From positions 124,001 to 188,000 of the forward strand of contig JAGFNW010000007.1 of NCBI GenBank assembly GCA_017592665.1: a stretch of 64,000 nt of DNA, in the 5' to 3' direction. A program made the position numbers and the translations under genes. Origin of the DNA: Streptosporangiaceae bacterium NEAU-GS5 (GTDB lineage Bacteria; Actinomycetota; Actinomycetes; Streptosporangiales; Streptosporangiaceae). The notes beneath the pieces were generated by a model that was not told the DNA's origin, made no database searches, and was given only the letters and a program-made list of their open reading frames with translations. Below are positions 37,009 to 45,643 of the stretch, in pieces (within the stretch, counting starts at the first letter, position 1; the number at the start of each line of letters is the position of its first letter).

Positions 37009-38154
37009 TCAGAGCCGTTCGATGATGGTGACGTTGGCCTGGCCGCCGCCCTCGCACATGGTCTGCAGGCCATAGCGGCCGCCCGTGCGCTCGAGCTCGT
37101 GCAGCAGCTTGGTCATCAGGATGGCGCCCGTGCCGCCCAGCGGGTGGCCGAGCGCGATGGCCCCGCCGTTCGGGTTGACCCGGGCCGGGTCGGCGCCGAG
37201 CTCCTCGATCCAGGCCAGCGGGACAGGGGCGAACGCCTCGTTGATCTCGACGACGTCGATGTCGTCGATGCTCAGGCCGGACCTCTTCAGCGCCTTCTGG
37301 GTGGCCGGGATGGGGGCGGTCAGCATGTAAATGGGATCGTCGCCGGTCAGCGCCAGCGTCACGATCCTCGCGCGCGGGGTCAGCCCGTGGTCGCGCACGG
37401 CCTGCTCGGAGGCGATCAGCACGGCGCCGGAGCCGTCGGAGATCTGCGAGGAGGTGGCGGCGGTGATCCTGCCGCCTTCGCGCAGGACCTTCAGCTCGGC
37501 CATCTTCTCCAGCGTGGAGTCCGGCCGCGGCCCCTCGTCCTGGGATACGCCGTTCACCGGGGCGATCTGGTCGGCGAAGTAGCCGTTGGCGGTCGCCTTG
37601 GCCGCGCGCTGGTGGCTCTCATAGGCGAACTGCTCCAGGACCTCCCGGGAGAAGCCCCACTTCTCGCACATCAGCTCGGCGCCGCGGAACTGGGAGATCT
37701 CCTGCTTGCCGTACCGCTCGACCCATTTCTCACCGAACGGGAACGGCATGCCCTTCTCCAGCGCGGCCGTGATGCTCGACCCCATCGGGACGATGCTCAT
37801 CGACTCCACGCCGGCCGCCACCACCAGGTCCTGCGTGCCGGACAGCACGCCCTGGGCGGCGAAGTGCACGGCCTGCTGCGACGAGCCGCACTGCCGGTCG
37901 ATCGTAACGCCGGCCACGCTCTCCGGAAGGCCCGCGCTCAGCCAGGCGTTGCGCGCGATGTCCATCGACTGCGGGCCGAACTGCATCACACAGCCCATGA
38001 CCACGTCGTCGACGGCCGCCGGGTCCACGCCGGTGCGCTCGACGAGCGCCGTCAGCGTGTGCGCGGCGAGATCAGTGGGGTGGACGGTGGACAGGCCACC
38101 CTTCTTCTTGCCGACCGGGGTCCGGACGGCCCCGACGATGTACGCCTCGGCCAC
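37009..38154 (-). CDS. Acetyl-CoA acetyltransferase (thiolase)
   Basis: This thiolase cleaves or condenses acyl-CoA with CoA. The 381-residue product has the nucleophilic Cys in DRQCGSSQQAVHFAA (about residue 89), NEAFAPVPLAW, the catalytic His in NGGAIALGHPLGGTG and the second Cys in MCEGGGQAN. The last motif replaces the usual CIGGGQG. GTG start, with GGAGG four bases before it. It faces the acyl-CoA dehydrogenase and probably works in the same beta-oxidation route. An imperfect inverted repeat precedes it. Confidence 0.93.
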   Translation of the reverse strand: MAEAYIVGAVRTPVGKKKGGLSTVHPTDLAAHTLTALVERTGVDPAAVDDVVMGCVMQFGPQSMDIARNAWLSAGLPESVAGVTIDRQCGSSQQAVHFAAQGVLSGTQDLVVAAGVESMSIVPMGSSITAALEKGMPFPFGEKWVERYGKQEISQFRGAELMCEKWGFSREVLEQFAYESHQRAAKATANGYFADQIAPVNGVSQDEGPRPDSTLEKMAELKVLREGGRITAATSSQISDGSGAVLIASEQAVRDHGLTPRARIVTLALTGDDPIYMLTAPIPATQKALKRSGLSIDDIDVVEINEAFAPVPLAWIEELGADPARVNPNGGAIALGHPLGGTGAILMTKLLHELERTGGRYGLQTMCEGGGQANVTIIERL

Positions 38155-38161
38155 AGCGCCT

Positions 38162-38181
38162 CCAAACAGAGCGATGTTCGG
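38162..38181. promoter_or_regulatory. Imperfect inverted repeat upstream of thiolase
   Basis: CCAAACA (38162-38168) and TGTTCGG (38175-38181) form an inverted repeat with one mismatch and a 6-base spacer, 8 bases before the thiolase GTG. The size fits a TetR-type operator for a lipid-metabolism gene; this is only a suggestion. It partly overlaps the GGAGG ribosome site region. Confidence 0.35.
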
Positions 38182-38210
38182 TCAGTAGGAGGTTACAACA
38201 GAATTTTCCT

Positions 38211-41200
38211 CTACGCGCGAGCGGGGCAGGTCGTCGCCTGGTAGGGCTCCTCCGGTAGGTAGCGCGTCCATTCCTGCCGGCTCAACGGCCCGGCGAGCGC
38301 GCAGAGCGCGGCGAACGGGTCGGCCGGGATGGCCACGTCCCAGAGCCGGACGGCGACGTCGACGCCCGACCCCCCGGTCGCGAGACGAGCGCCCCGCGAA
38401 TCGTAGGCCATCGCGGTGATCGGACCGGTCTGGCCCGTGAGAGTGGTGATGGCGGCGCCTGCGCGCACGTCCCAGAGCCAGACGCCGCCGTCGGCGCCTC
38501 CAGTGGCAAGGCGTGAGCCGTCCGGACTGAAGGCCAGCACCTGCACCGCGGCGTGGATGGTCAACGTCGCGGCCGCCGCACCCGACTTTCCGTCCCATAA
38601 CCGGATCGCGCCCTCGGAGCCTCCGGTGGCCAGACGTGAACCGTCCGGGCTGAAGGCCAGCGCCTGCACCGCCGTATGACCGGTCAAGATCCCGATGGCC
38701 CGGCCCGTCTTCCCATCCCACAATCGGACGGCGCCCGCGGAGTCCGCCGTGGCCAGGCGCGAGCCGTCGCGATTGAAGGCGAGCAGGGTGACCTGCCCGG
38801 TGTGGCCGTTCAGGTCGGCGATCGGATACCCGGAAGTACCGTCCCGCAGCCAGACGGTCTTGTCGCTCGCGGCGGCCAGGCGTGAGCCATCGGGGCTGAA
38901 GGCGGCGGCCGTGGTCCTCTCCGTGTAGCCGTTCAACGGGGTGACTGGCCGCCCTGAGGTGGAATCCCAGAGCCAGACGACGCCGGTCTCGTCGACCGTC
39001 GCGGCTGTGGCGCCGCCGGCGACGAACGTGCCCGCCACGATGCCATAGGTGGTCAAGGTGGCGACGGCGCGCCCGGTCCGCCCGTCCCACAGCCTGGCGG
39101 CGCCCCGATCGCTGAGGGTGAGCAGGCGCCCCCCGTCGCCGGTGAAGGCGACTGATCTGGCAGCCTCGAACGTCGCGAGAGACGTGCCGGACACCGCGTC
39201 CCAGAGCCCGCTCGAGTCCACACTGCCCGCGGCCATACGCGAGCCGTCGGGGCTGAAGGCGACGGCCCGTGCCTGACCGTGGATCTTCGAGAGGCCGGGC
39301 CGCATGAAGGTGACGGCCCTGCCGTGCGCGCCGTCCCACAGGTGGACGGCGCCATCAGCGCCACCGCCGGCCAGACGCGAGCCGTCGCGGCTGAAGGCGA
39401 GCGCGGTGATGGCGCCCCCGTGGCTGGTCATGGTGGTGACGGCAGGACCGGGCGAGAGATCCCACAGCCGCACATTGCCTTCGGAGCCCCCGGTGGCCAG
39501 ATGGGATCCATCGGGGCTGAACGCGATGGTGCTCAGGCTGGTGTGACCGGGCAGGGTCCCCACGGCCACGTCTTTCCCCGTCGATGTGTCCACTATCCGG
39601 GGCTCTCTCACGGCTCCCGCGAGGGCCAGGTGAGATCCGTCCGGGCTGAACGCGGCAGGCTGGAGGCCATCGGAGAGGGCTTTGCCGGAGGCCACGTCCC
39701 ACAGCCGGGCGCTGCCGTCATCGCTGCCGGTGAGCAGGCGTGAGCCGTCGCGGTTGAATTCGATGGAGCTCACGACGTCCGAGTGACCGCCCTTGAAAAC
39801 GCGGAGGAAGGCGCCTGAGGCGACGTCCCATAGCCGCACTGCGTGATCGAGGCTCCCGGTTGCCAGGCGTTCGCCGTCCGGGCTGAACGCGACCGACCAG
39901 ACCGGCAATGTATGGCCGCTGAACGTCCTGAGCGCCTTGCCGGAGGGCACGTCCCACAGCCGGGCCGTGTTGTCGAACCCGGCGGTGGCCAGCCGTCTGC
40001 CGTCCGGGCTGAAGGCGACCATGTAAACCAGGCGGGTGTGCCCTTTGAGGATGGCCACGAGCCGGCCGGTGGCGGTGTCCCACAATCTGGCCATCTGGTC
40101 GGTGTTGGCGGTGGCCAGCAGCGAGCCGTCGCGGTTGAAGGCGACCACGAGGCCGTTGTGGCCCTCAAGAGTGGCGACGGCCCGGCCGGTGCGCCCGTCC
40201 CACAGGCGGGTGTCGCCGTCGAAGCCGACAGTGGCCAGGCGCGAGCCGTCCGGGCTGAAGGCGGCGGCCCACACGGTGCGGCTGTGGCCCCGGAGCGTCG
40301 CGACGAGCCTGCCGGTGGCCGCGTCCCACAACAGGGCCGTGCCGTCGTCGGCCGTGGTGGCCAGGCGCGAGCCGTCCGGGCTGAAGGCGATCGCCCTCAC
40401 CGGGGCGTGGTGGCCGGTCAGGGTGGCGCGTTCTGGGCGGACGAAGGCTCTCAGCATGCTCAGTCGCGCCTCTTCGGTGGGGGCGAGGCGCCAGGCGGCC
40501 GTGCTCAGCCGGCGCGACAGCTGGATGTCCGCGTCGCCGACGCTCTCGCTCTGCGCCGCCAGCTGACGCGACAGCGAACGCAGACGTTCGTCGGCCGCGT
40601 CGGCCGCCAGCTTCGTGGTGACGCCGGCCGCGATCAGCGCGATCGCCAGCAGCACGCTGAGCGTCGCGATCACCGTGCGGCGCAGCCGCCCGGCCCGCTG
40701 TTCCCCGCGGGCGGAGGCGTCGAGGAACTCGCGTGGCAGGCCGGGATGGCCGCCCGGGTCGGCTTCCCAGCGCGGCACCGCCTCGAGCACGGCTGCCAGG
40801 CGTTCGCGCCGGTAGAGGTATCCGGCCGCACGACCGTGGCGCGCCCATTCCTCCGCGTCGTCGCGTAACTGGCTGAACAGCGCGTATCCCGCCAGGTCGG
40901 CTTCCATCCACCCCGCCAGCCGGGGCCACGCGGTGAGCAGCACATCGTGGGAGATCTGGACGTCGTCGTCGACGACCAGCAGCCGCCGGTCCGCGAACGC
41001 GGCGACGACCGCGTCGGCCGCCCCGTCCGCCGTCAGGGTGTGCCGGGCGACCGGGCGCCGGGCCGGCATCCCGTCCGGGGAGACGGCGGTGAGCCGGTGA
41101 AAGACCTGACGCGCCGCGTCCCGGCCCGCCTCGTCCAGGGCGAGGTAGGCCTCCTCGGCGCTGGTGGCCACGGCCCGCGTGACACCTCCGGTACGGGCAT

Positions 41201-42764
41201 AGCCGCTGCTGGTCAGGCGGTCGCCCGCACGGTGTTCCCAGGTGGTGAGCAGGGCCTGGGACAGCAGGGGCAGCGCTCCGGCGGCGTACCCCCCGTACGG
41301 CAGGCGCAGCTCGGCCAAGATCGCGTCGGCCAGGCCCGGTTCGAGTTCCAGGTGGGCGGCGTCGGCCGGACCGGTGATGGCCAGCCGCAGGTCGCTTTCA
41401 GCCATCGGCCCGACCACGAACGGATGGCGCAGCGCGTCGGCCAGGTGCGGGTCGTCCGCGCAGTGCCCGACGAAGTCGCCGCGTACGGCCAGGACCACCA
41501 GAGCCGGCGGCACCTCCGGCACCCCTGCGGTGGCCGCCGCGTGCAGGGCGGCGATGAAGGCGGCCCGGTCGGCGACCTCGTGCCGGAAGACCTCCTCGAA
41601 CTGATCCACGATGAGCAGCAGCCGGGCCTCCGGATCGGCGCCCAGGCCGCGGCGGCGGATGTCGGTCTCGACCGCCTGCCGTACCAGGAGATGAGCCTCG
41701 GCCGGGCGGTCGCGCAACGTGGCGAGTACGCCGGGGGCGGGCAGGCCCGCGAGCCCCGCCAGCCGCGTGGCCAGGCGGGACATGGGGTCGGCGGCCGGCT
41801 GCTCGATCAGCTCCCGCGGCCACTCCCGGGCGGACGGCGACAGCTCGCCCCGCGCCACCGCGGGGAGCAGCCCGGCGCGCAGCAACGAGGATTTGCCGAC
41901 GCCGGAGGCCCCCGTCACGATGACCAGGCCCGGACCGTCGCGCCGCTGCGCGAGCGCGGCCACGAGCTGCGCGGTGACGTACTGCCTTCCATAGAAGATC
42001 TCGGCGTCGGCCGGGCCGAACGGGAGGAGGCCCCGGTAGGGCGACCCGGCCGTCCAGCGCCGCTCGTCCCGGCCGTCACCGGTCGCCCTCCGCAGGGCCG
42101 CGACCTGCTCGAGCAGGAGCCTGCTGTCGGCGGCCTGCCGGTATTGCAGGCCGACCGACAGCTCGAGGTCGGCCATCATCCGCAGCAGGTGGCCGCCCTG
42201 CTCGTCGACACCTGTCCTGATCGAGCGCAACTCGGCCGCCACGTCCGCGACGACGAACGCGAACTCGGCGAACCGCGCGCTCATCGCGTCGAAGCCGCGG
42301 GTCAGGCCGAGTTGCAGATCGCGGTCGCCGGCCTCGATCGCGGCCTGGATCGCCGCGCCGACCGCGCCGATCTCGGCGAACACGGCGGCGAGGTCTTCCC
42401 GCAGCCGATCGGCCTCCGCGCCGCCGTCCTCCAGGATTCGCGCGAGCCGCTCCTCGATGTCCTGCGCCAGGCCTGCGTCCGGCGACGCTCCGGCGGCGGG
42501 CCGCATCCGTGCGATCAGCCCGACGACCAGATCCGTGAGCACGTTGCCGCCGACCGCCCCGGCGGCCGCCGCCAGCGCCTCCGCGCTGACCCCCACGACC
42601 AGCAGCGGCGCGAACGCGCCGGCCGCGACGAGTGCCACCAGGGCCGACGGGGTCCATCGGTATGCGCTCGAGCCTGCGGAGCGCGCCATGTGGAAGATCC
42701 TCGCCCGGATCCCCGCCCGCATGGCGCGCGGCAGGTCGTCTGATGCCTCGTCGTCGTCGCCCAC
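38211..42764 (-). CDS. nSTAND-like ATPase with WD40 repeats
   Basis: The 1517-residue signalling protein has a hydrophobic N-terminal segment (about residues 40-90) and a charged helical region. An ATPase domain follows with Walker A VTGASGVGKSSLLRAG (about residue 288) and Walker B LLLIVDQFEEVFRHE (about residue 385). The phrase SPYRGLLPFGPADAEIFYGR precedes the P-loop, as in nSTAND1 proteins. A membrane helix follows (about residue 700), then about 17 WD40 repeats (residues 785-1490). The start is GTG with a ribosome site closer than usual, so the N-terminus is uncertain. Function is unknown; the architecture suits ligand-triggered oligomerisation. Confidence 0.88.
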   Translation of the reverse strand: MGDDDEASDDLPRAMRAGIRARIFHMARSAGSSAYRWTPSALVALVAAGAFAPLLVVGVSAEALAAAAGAVGGNVLTDLVVGLIARMRPAAGASPDAGLAQDIEERLARILEDGGAEADRLREDLAAVFAEIGAVGAAIQAAIEAGDRDLQLGLTRGFDAMSARFAEFAFVVADVAAELRSIRTGVDEQGGHLLRMMADLELSVGLQYRQAADSRLLLEQVAALRRATGDGRDERRWTAGSPYRGLLPFGPADAEIFYGRQYVTAQLVAALAQRRDGPGLVIVTGASGVGKSSLLRAGLLPAVARGELSPSAREWPRELIEQPAADPMSRLATRLAGLAGLPAPGVLATLRDRPAEAHLLVRQAVETDIRRRGLGADPEARLLLIVDQFEEVFRHEVADRAAFIAALHAAATAGVPEVPPALVVLAVRGDFVGHCADDPHLADALRHPFVVGPMAESDLRLAITGPADAAHLELEPGLADAILAELRLPYGGYAAGALPLLSQALLTTWEHRAGDRLTSSGYARTGGVTRAVATSAEEAYLALDEAGRDAARQVFHRLTAVSPDGMPARRPVARHTLTADGAADAVVAAFADRRLLVVDDDVQISHDVLLTAWPRLAGWMEADLAGYALFSQLRDDAEEWARHGRAAGYLYRRERLAAVLEAVPRWEADPGGHPGLPREFLDASARGEQRAGRLRRTVIATLSVLLAIALIAAGVTTKLAADAADERLRSLSRQLAAQSESVGDADIQLSRRLSTAAWRLAPTEEARLSMLRAFVRPERATLTGHHAPVRAIAFSPDGSRLATTADDGTALLWDAATGRLVATLRGHSRTVWAAAFSPDGSRLATVGFDGDTRLWDGRTGRAVATLEGHNGLVVAFNRDGSLLATANTDQMARLWDTATGRLVAILKGHTRLVYMVAFSPDGRRLATAGFDNTARLWDVPSGKALRTFSGHTLPVWSVAFSPDGERLATGSLDHAVRLWDVASGAFLRVFKGGHSDVVSSIEFNRDGSRLLTGSDDGSARLWDVASGKALSDGLQPAAFSPDGSHLALAGAVREPRIVDTSTGKDVAVGTLPGHTSLSTIAFSPDGSHLATGGSEGNVRLWDLSPGPAVTTMTSHGGAITALAFSRDGSRLAGGGADGAVHLWDGAHGRAVTFMRPGLSKIHGQARAVAFSPDGSRMAAGSVDSSGLWDAVSGTSLATFEAARSVAFTGDGGRLLTLSDRGAARLWDGRTGRAVATLTTYGIVAGTFVAGGATAATVDETGVVWLWDSTSGRPVTPLNGYTERTTAAAFSPDGSRLAAASDKTVWLRDGTSGYPIADLNGHTGQVTLLAFNRDGSRLATADSAGAVRLWDGKTGRAIGILTGHTAVQALAFSPDGSRLATGGSEGAIRLWDGKSGAAAATLTIHAAVQVLAFSPDGSRLATGGADGGVWLWDVRAGAAITTLTGQTGPITAMAYDSRGARLATGGSGVDVAVRLWDVAIPADPFAALCALAGPLSRQEWTRYLPEEPYQATTCPARA
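38330..40420 (-). repeat. WD40 coding repeats with near-identical DNA units
   Basis: Each repeat unit of about 120-126 bases contains a near-constant stretch encoding AFSPDGSRLATGG (for example GAGCCGTCCGGGCTGAAGGC on the plus strand) and an LWD(x)xTG end. About 17 units can be counted, a few degenerate (near 39600, 39170 and 39030). High DNA identity suggests recent expansion or recombination between units. Confidence 0.8.
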
Positions 42765-42903
42765 ACCCTCATATCGGAGTCCGGCCGCAACTATTAACGC
42801 GATCGCGGGGATCGCCGCAGCCGCGGCGGCCTCGTTCTCGGGGACGGACTGAGGACGGTTTGAGGACGGGTCGGCTCACCCTGGTCACGTGTTGTCGCCG
42901 AGC

Positions 42904-45594
42904 ATGGCCCGCCAGCATGGGCTTGAGGTGCCGCGGGTGGAGCGTGCCGCCCGCCTCAGGAGTACGCGTAGCAGTGGATGGCTGAGCCTCACCACGACAT
43001 TGATCGCCGTCGCTCTGGCCGTGATCCAGGTCGGGGCCAGGGATTCGGCCGGCCACCGTGTGCCCGACGCTGCGGTGGCCGGGGCCACCGCGCGGCCGGC
43101 GGGCGGGCCGGTGGAGCTGACCGGACTGGGGACCGAGACCAGTCAGGTGTTCGCCGGCCGGGACGGCACCTTCACCCAGCGGGTGACGGCCCGGCCCACC
43201 CGGGTGCGCCAGGGCGGCGTGTGGGTGCCGGTGGACACCACGGTGCGGCGGCTGGACGGCGCGTTCCGGCCTCGTGCCACCAGCGTCGGCCTTGCCTTCT
43301 CCGCCGGTGGCGCGGATCCCCTCGTCACCCTGTCGGGTGATTCGTGGTCGTTCTCGCTGAGCTGGCCCGCCCCGCTTCCGGCGCCGACGCCGGCCGGTGA
43401 CCGGGTGACGTACGCCGATGTGCTGCCCGGTGTGGATCTCGTGCTGGTCGCGGAAGCGGACGGGTTCGCCGAACGACTCGTGGTGAGATCCCGCGCGGCC
43501 GCCCGGAATCCAGCCCTGACGCGGATCCGGTTCGTCGTCCACACGCACGGGATCACCCTGAACGCCGGACCGGACGGCGGCGTCACCGGCGTCGGGCAGG
43601 ACGGCGCGCTGGTCGTGTCCGCGCCGGCGCCCGTGATGTGGGACGCGGGCGCCCGGCACGGCCGGGTCGCGCTGACCCTTCGCCACGGAGTGCTCCAGCT
43701 GCGCCCGGATCTGTCGATGCTCGCCGATCCGGAGGTGCGCTACCCGCTGATCATCGACCCGTCCTTCGCCAGCCGGAGGCAGAACTGGGCGCAGGTGCTG
43801 TCCGCCTCGCCCAACGCGCCGTTCTGGAACGGCCAGGGGCTGAACGATCCCGCCGACCCGAACGGCCCGATGATGGTGGGCCTCGACCCGGCCTTCGGCG
43901 GCGTCGGCCGCGGCTACTTCCAGATGGACACCAGCGCCGTCAAGGGCAAGCACATCATCCAGGCGATCTTCCAGATCAAGGAGAGGTGGACCCGCTCCTG
44001 CGCGCACCCCACCGGTGTGCAGCTGTGGGAGACCAACGCGGTGACCGACTCCACCACCTGGGCCGGCCCGCCGGCGCGGCGCGTGCAGCTCGACGACGCC
44101 ACGGCCGCGACCGGAAACGAGGGCCTCGGCTGCCCGGACAGCCAGGTGGAGTTCGACGCGACCCAGGGCGTACGGGACGCGGCCGCGAACAACTGGAACA
44201 CCCTCACCCTGCTCCTGATGGCCACCAACGAGTCCGACCAGTGGTCCTGGAAGCGATTCGACGTCAACCCGACCATCGCCATCACCTACAACACCGTGCC
44301 GAACGCCCCGAGCGCGCCGATGGTGGAGGGCCACGGCTGCTTCACCGGATCGAGCCGGCCCTTCATCGGCACGACGACGCCGAAGATGACCGTGAACGTC
44401 TCCGATCCGGACGCCGGAACGCTGCTGGACACCAGCTTCACCTGGGCGCCCATCGATCCGCCGACCGCCGCCGGCGGCACCGTGACCCAGACCGCCGTGG
44501 CCACCGGCAGCACGGCGCTCGTGACCGTGCCGGCCGGCAAGCTGCTGGACGGCGCGACCTACAGCTTCCGGGCCCGGGCCACCGACCGCGTCGACGTTTC
44601 CGCCTGGTCGGCGCAGTGCGAGTTCACCGTGGACAGCACCCGCCCGGCCCAGCCGCCGACGGTCGGGTCCACCGACTATCCGCCGGACGGAGAATTCCAC
44701 GGCGGGGCAGGGCAGACGGCGCCCTTCACCTTCGGCGCGAACGGCGTCGGCGACGTGACCGCGTATCGCTATGGGTGGGCCGATCCGCCCACCACGCAGG
44801 TGGCGGCCGGTTCGCCGGGCGGCGCCGTCACGATCGCGGCGACCCCGCAATCCTCGGGCCTGAACACGCTCTATGTCCGGTCGGTCGATCGCGCCGGCAA
44901 CCTGTCGGACCTCACGCGTTACGTGTTCCTCGCCGGAAGCCCGGACGGCCCGGTCGCCCGGTGGACCGCCGACGACGGCTCGGGCGCTTCCCTCGCCGAC
45001 GTGACCGGGAACGGGCACACCGTGACCCTGACCGGCGGCACGTCCTGGACCGCCGGCCGCACGGCCGGATCCGACCGGGCGGTGGCGTTCGACGCCGCGG
45101 CGCACGGTTACGGTGCGACGGCCGGGCCGGTGGTCAGCACGGCCGGCAGCTATTCCGTGGCGGCCTGGGTGCGGCTGACGGACACCTCGGCCTATCACGG
45201 CGTGCTGAGCCAGGACGGCGCCCACAACAGCGGCTTCCAGCTGCAGTTCGACCCCACGTGCTCGTGCTGGGACCTGGTCGTCCCGGCCTCGGACGCGGTC
45301 GGCGCCACGGCGCTGGTCGCCGGATCATCGGAACCGGTGGCCACGGGGACCTGGACGCACCTCGCCGCCGTCTTCGACGCCGGAGCCAAGGTCCTCAAGC
45401 TCTACGTCAACGGCCGGCTGATGTCGACCGCGGCCGGTCCGTCGGTGCCGTGGCAGGCCTCCGGGCCCTTCGAGGTGGGCCGGACGAAGTGGGGCGACGC
45501 GTTCGGCAGCCACTTCGCCGGCGACATCGACGACGTACGCGCCTGGCAGCGCGTGATCTCCGCCACCGAGATCAGCAGGCTGGCCGGCGAGTGA
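42904..45594 (+). CDS. Secreted DNRLRE/LamG-like domain protein
   Basis: The 896-residue product has a signal segment (TTTLIAVALAVIQVGA, about residue 35) and an N-terminal region with GGVWVPVDTTVRRLDG. A DNRLRE-like part (about residues 285-460, YFQMDTSAVKGKHIIQAIFQIKE), a Fn3-like part, and a C-terminal LamG/jelly-roll domain (about residues 680-895, VARWTADDGSG, GSYSVAAWVRL, LYVNGRLMSTAA) follow. It is followed 49 bases later by an RHS protein, a pairing I know from other actinomycetes. The start is uncertain: GTG at 42889 is the alternative. Confidence 0.8.
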   Translation: MARQHGLEVPRVERAARLRSTRSSGWLSLTTTLIAVALAVIQVGARDSAGHRVPDAAVAGATARPAGGPVELTGLGTETSQVFAGRDGTFTQRVTARPTRVRQGGVWVPVDTTVRRLDGAFRPRATSVGLAFSAGGADPLVTLSGDSWSFSLSWPAPLPAPTPAGDRVTYADVLPGVDLVLVAEADGFAERLVVRSRAAARNPALTRIRFVVHTHGITLNAGPDGGVTGVGQDGALVVSAPAPVMWDAGARHGRVALTLRHGVLQLRPDLSMLADPEVRYPLIIDPSFASRRQNWAQVLSASPNAPFWNGQGLNDPADPNGPMMVGLDPAFGGVGRGYFQMDTSAVKGKHIIQAIFQIKERWTRSCAHPTGVQLWETNAVTDSTTWAGPPARRVQLDDATAATGNEGLGCPDSQVEFDATQGVRDAAANNWNTLTLLLMATNESDQWSWKRFDVNPTIAITYNTVPNAPSAPMVEGHGCFTGSSRPFIGTTTPKMTVNVSDPDAGTLLDTSFTWAPIDPPTAAGGTVTQTAVATGSTALVTVPAGKLLDGATYSFRARATDRVDVSAWSAQCEFTVDSTRPAQPPTVGSTDYPPDGEFHGGAGQTAPFTFGANGVGDVTAYRYGWADPPTTQVAAGSPGGAVTIAATPQSSGLNTLYVRSVDRAGNLSDLTRYVFLAGSPDGPVARWTADDGSGASLADVTGNGHTVTLTGGTSWTAGRTAGSDRAVAFDAAAHGYGATAGPVVSTAGSYSVAAWVRLTDTSAYHGVLSQDGAHNSGFQLQFDPTCSCWDLVVPASDAVGATALVAGSSEPVATGTWTHLAAVFDAGAKVLKLYVNGRLMSTAAGPSVPWQASGPFEVGRTKWGDAFGSHFAGDIDDVRAWQRVISATEISRLAGE

Positions 45595-45643
45595 TCATCC
45601 CTAACCCATGACATGTCTGCGCTCCGTCCATCTGGAGGCGAGG

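Noticed and set aside
38330-40420. Regular repeats that could suggest a CRISPR array
   Set aside because: The unit length of about 120-126 bases and the continuous WD40 coding frame explain them. There are no 25-37-base direct repeats with unique spacers.
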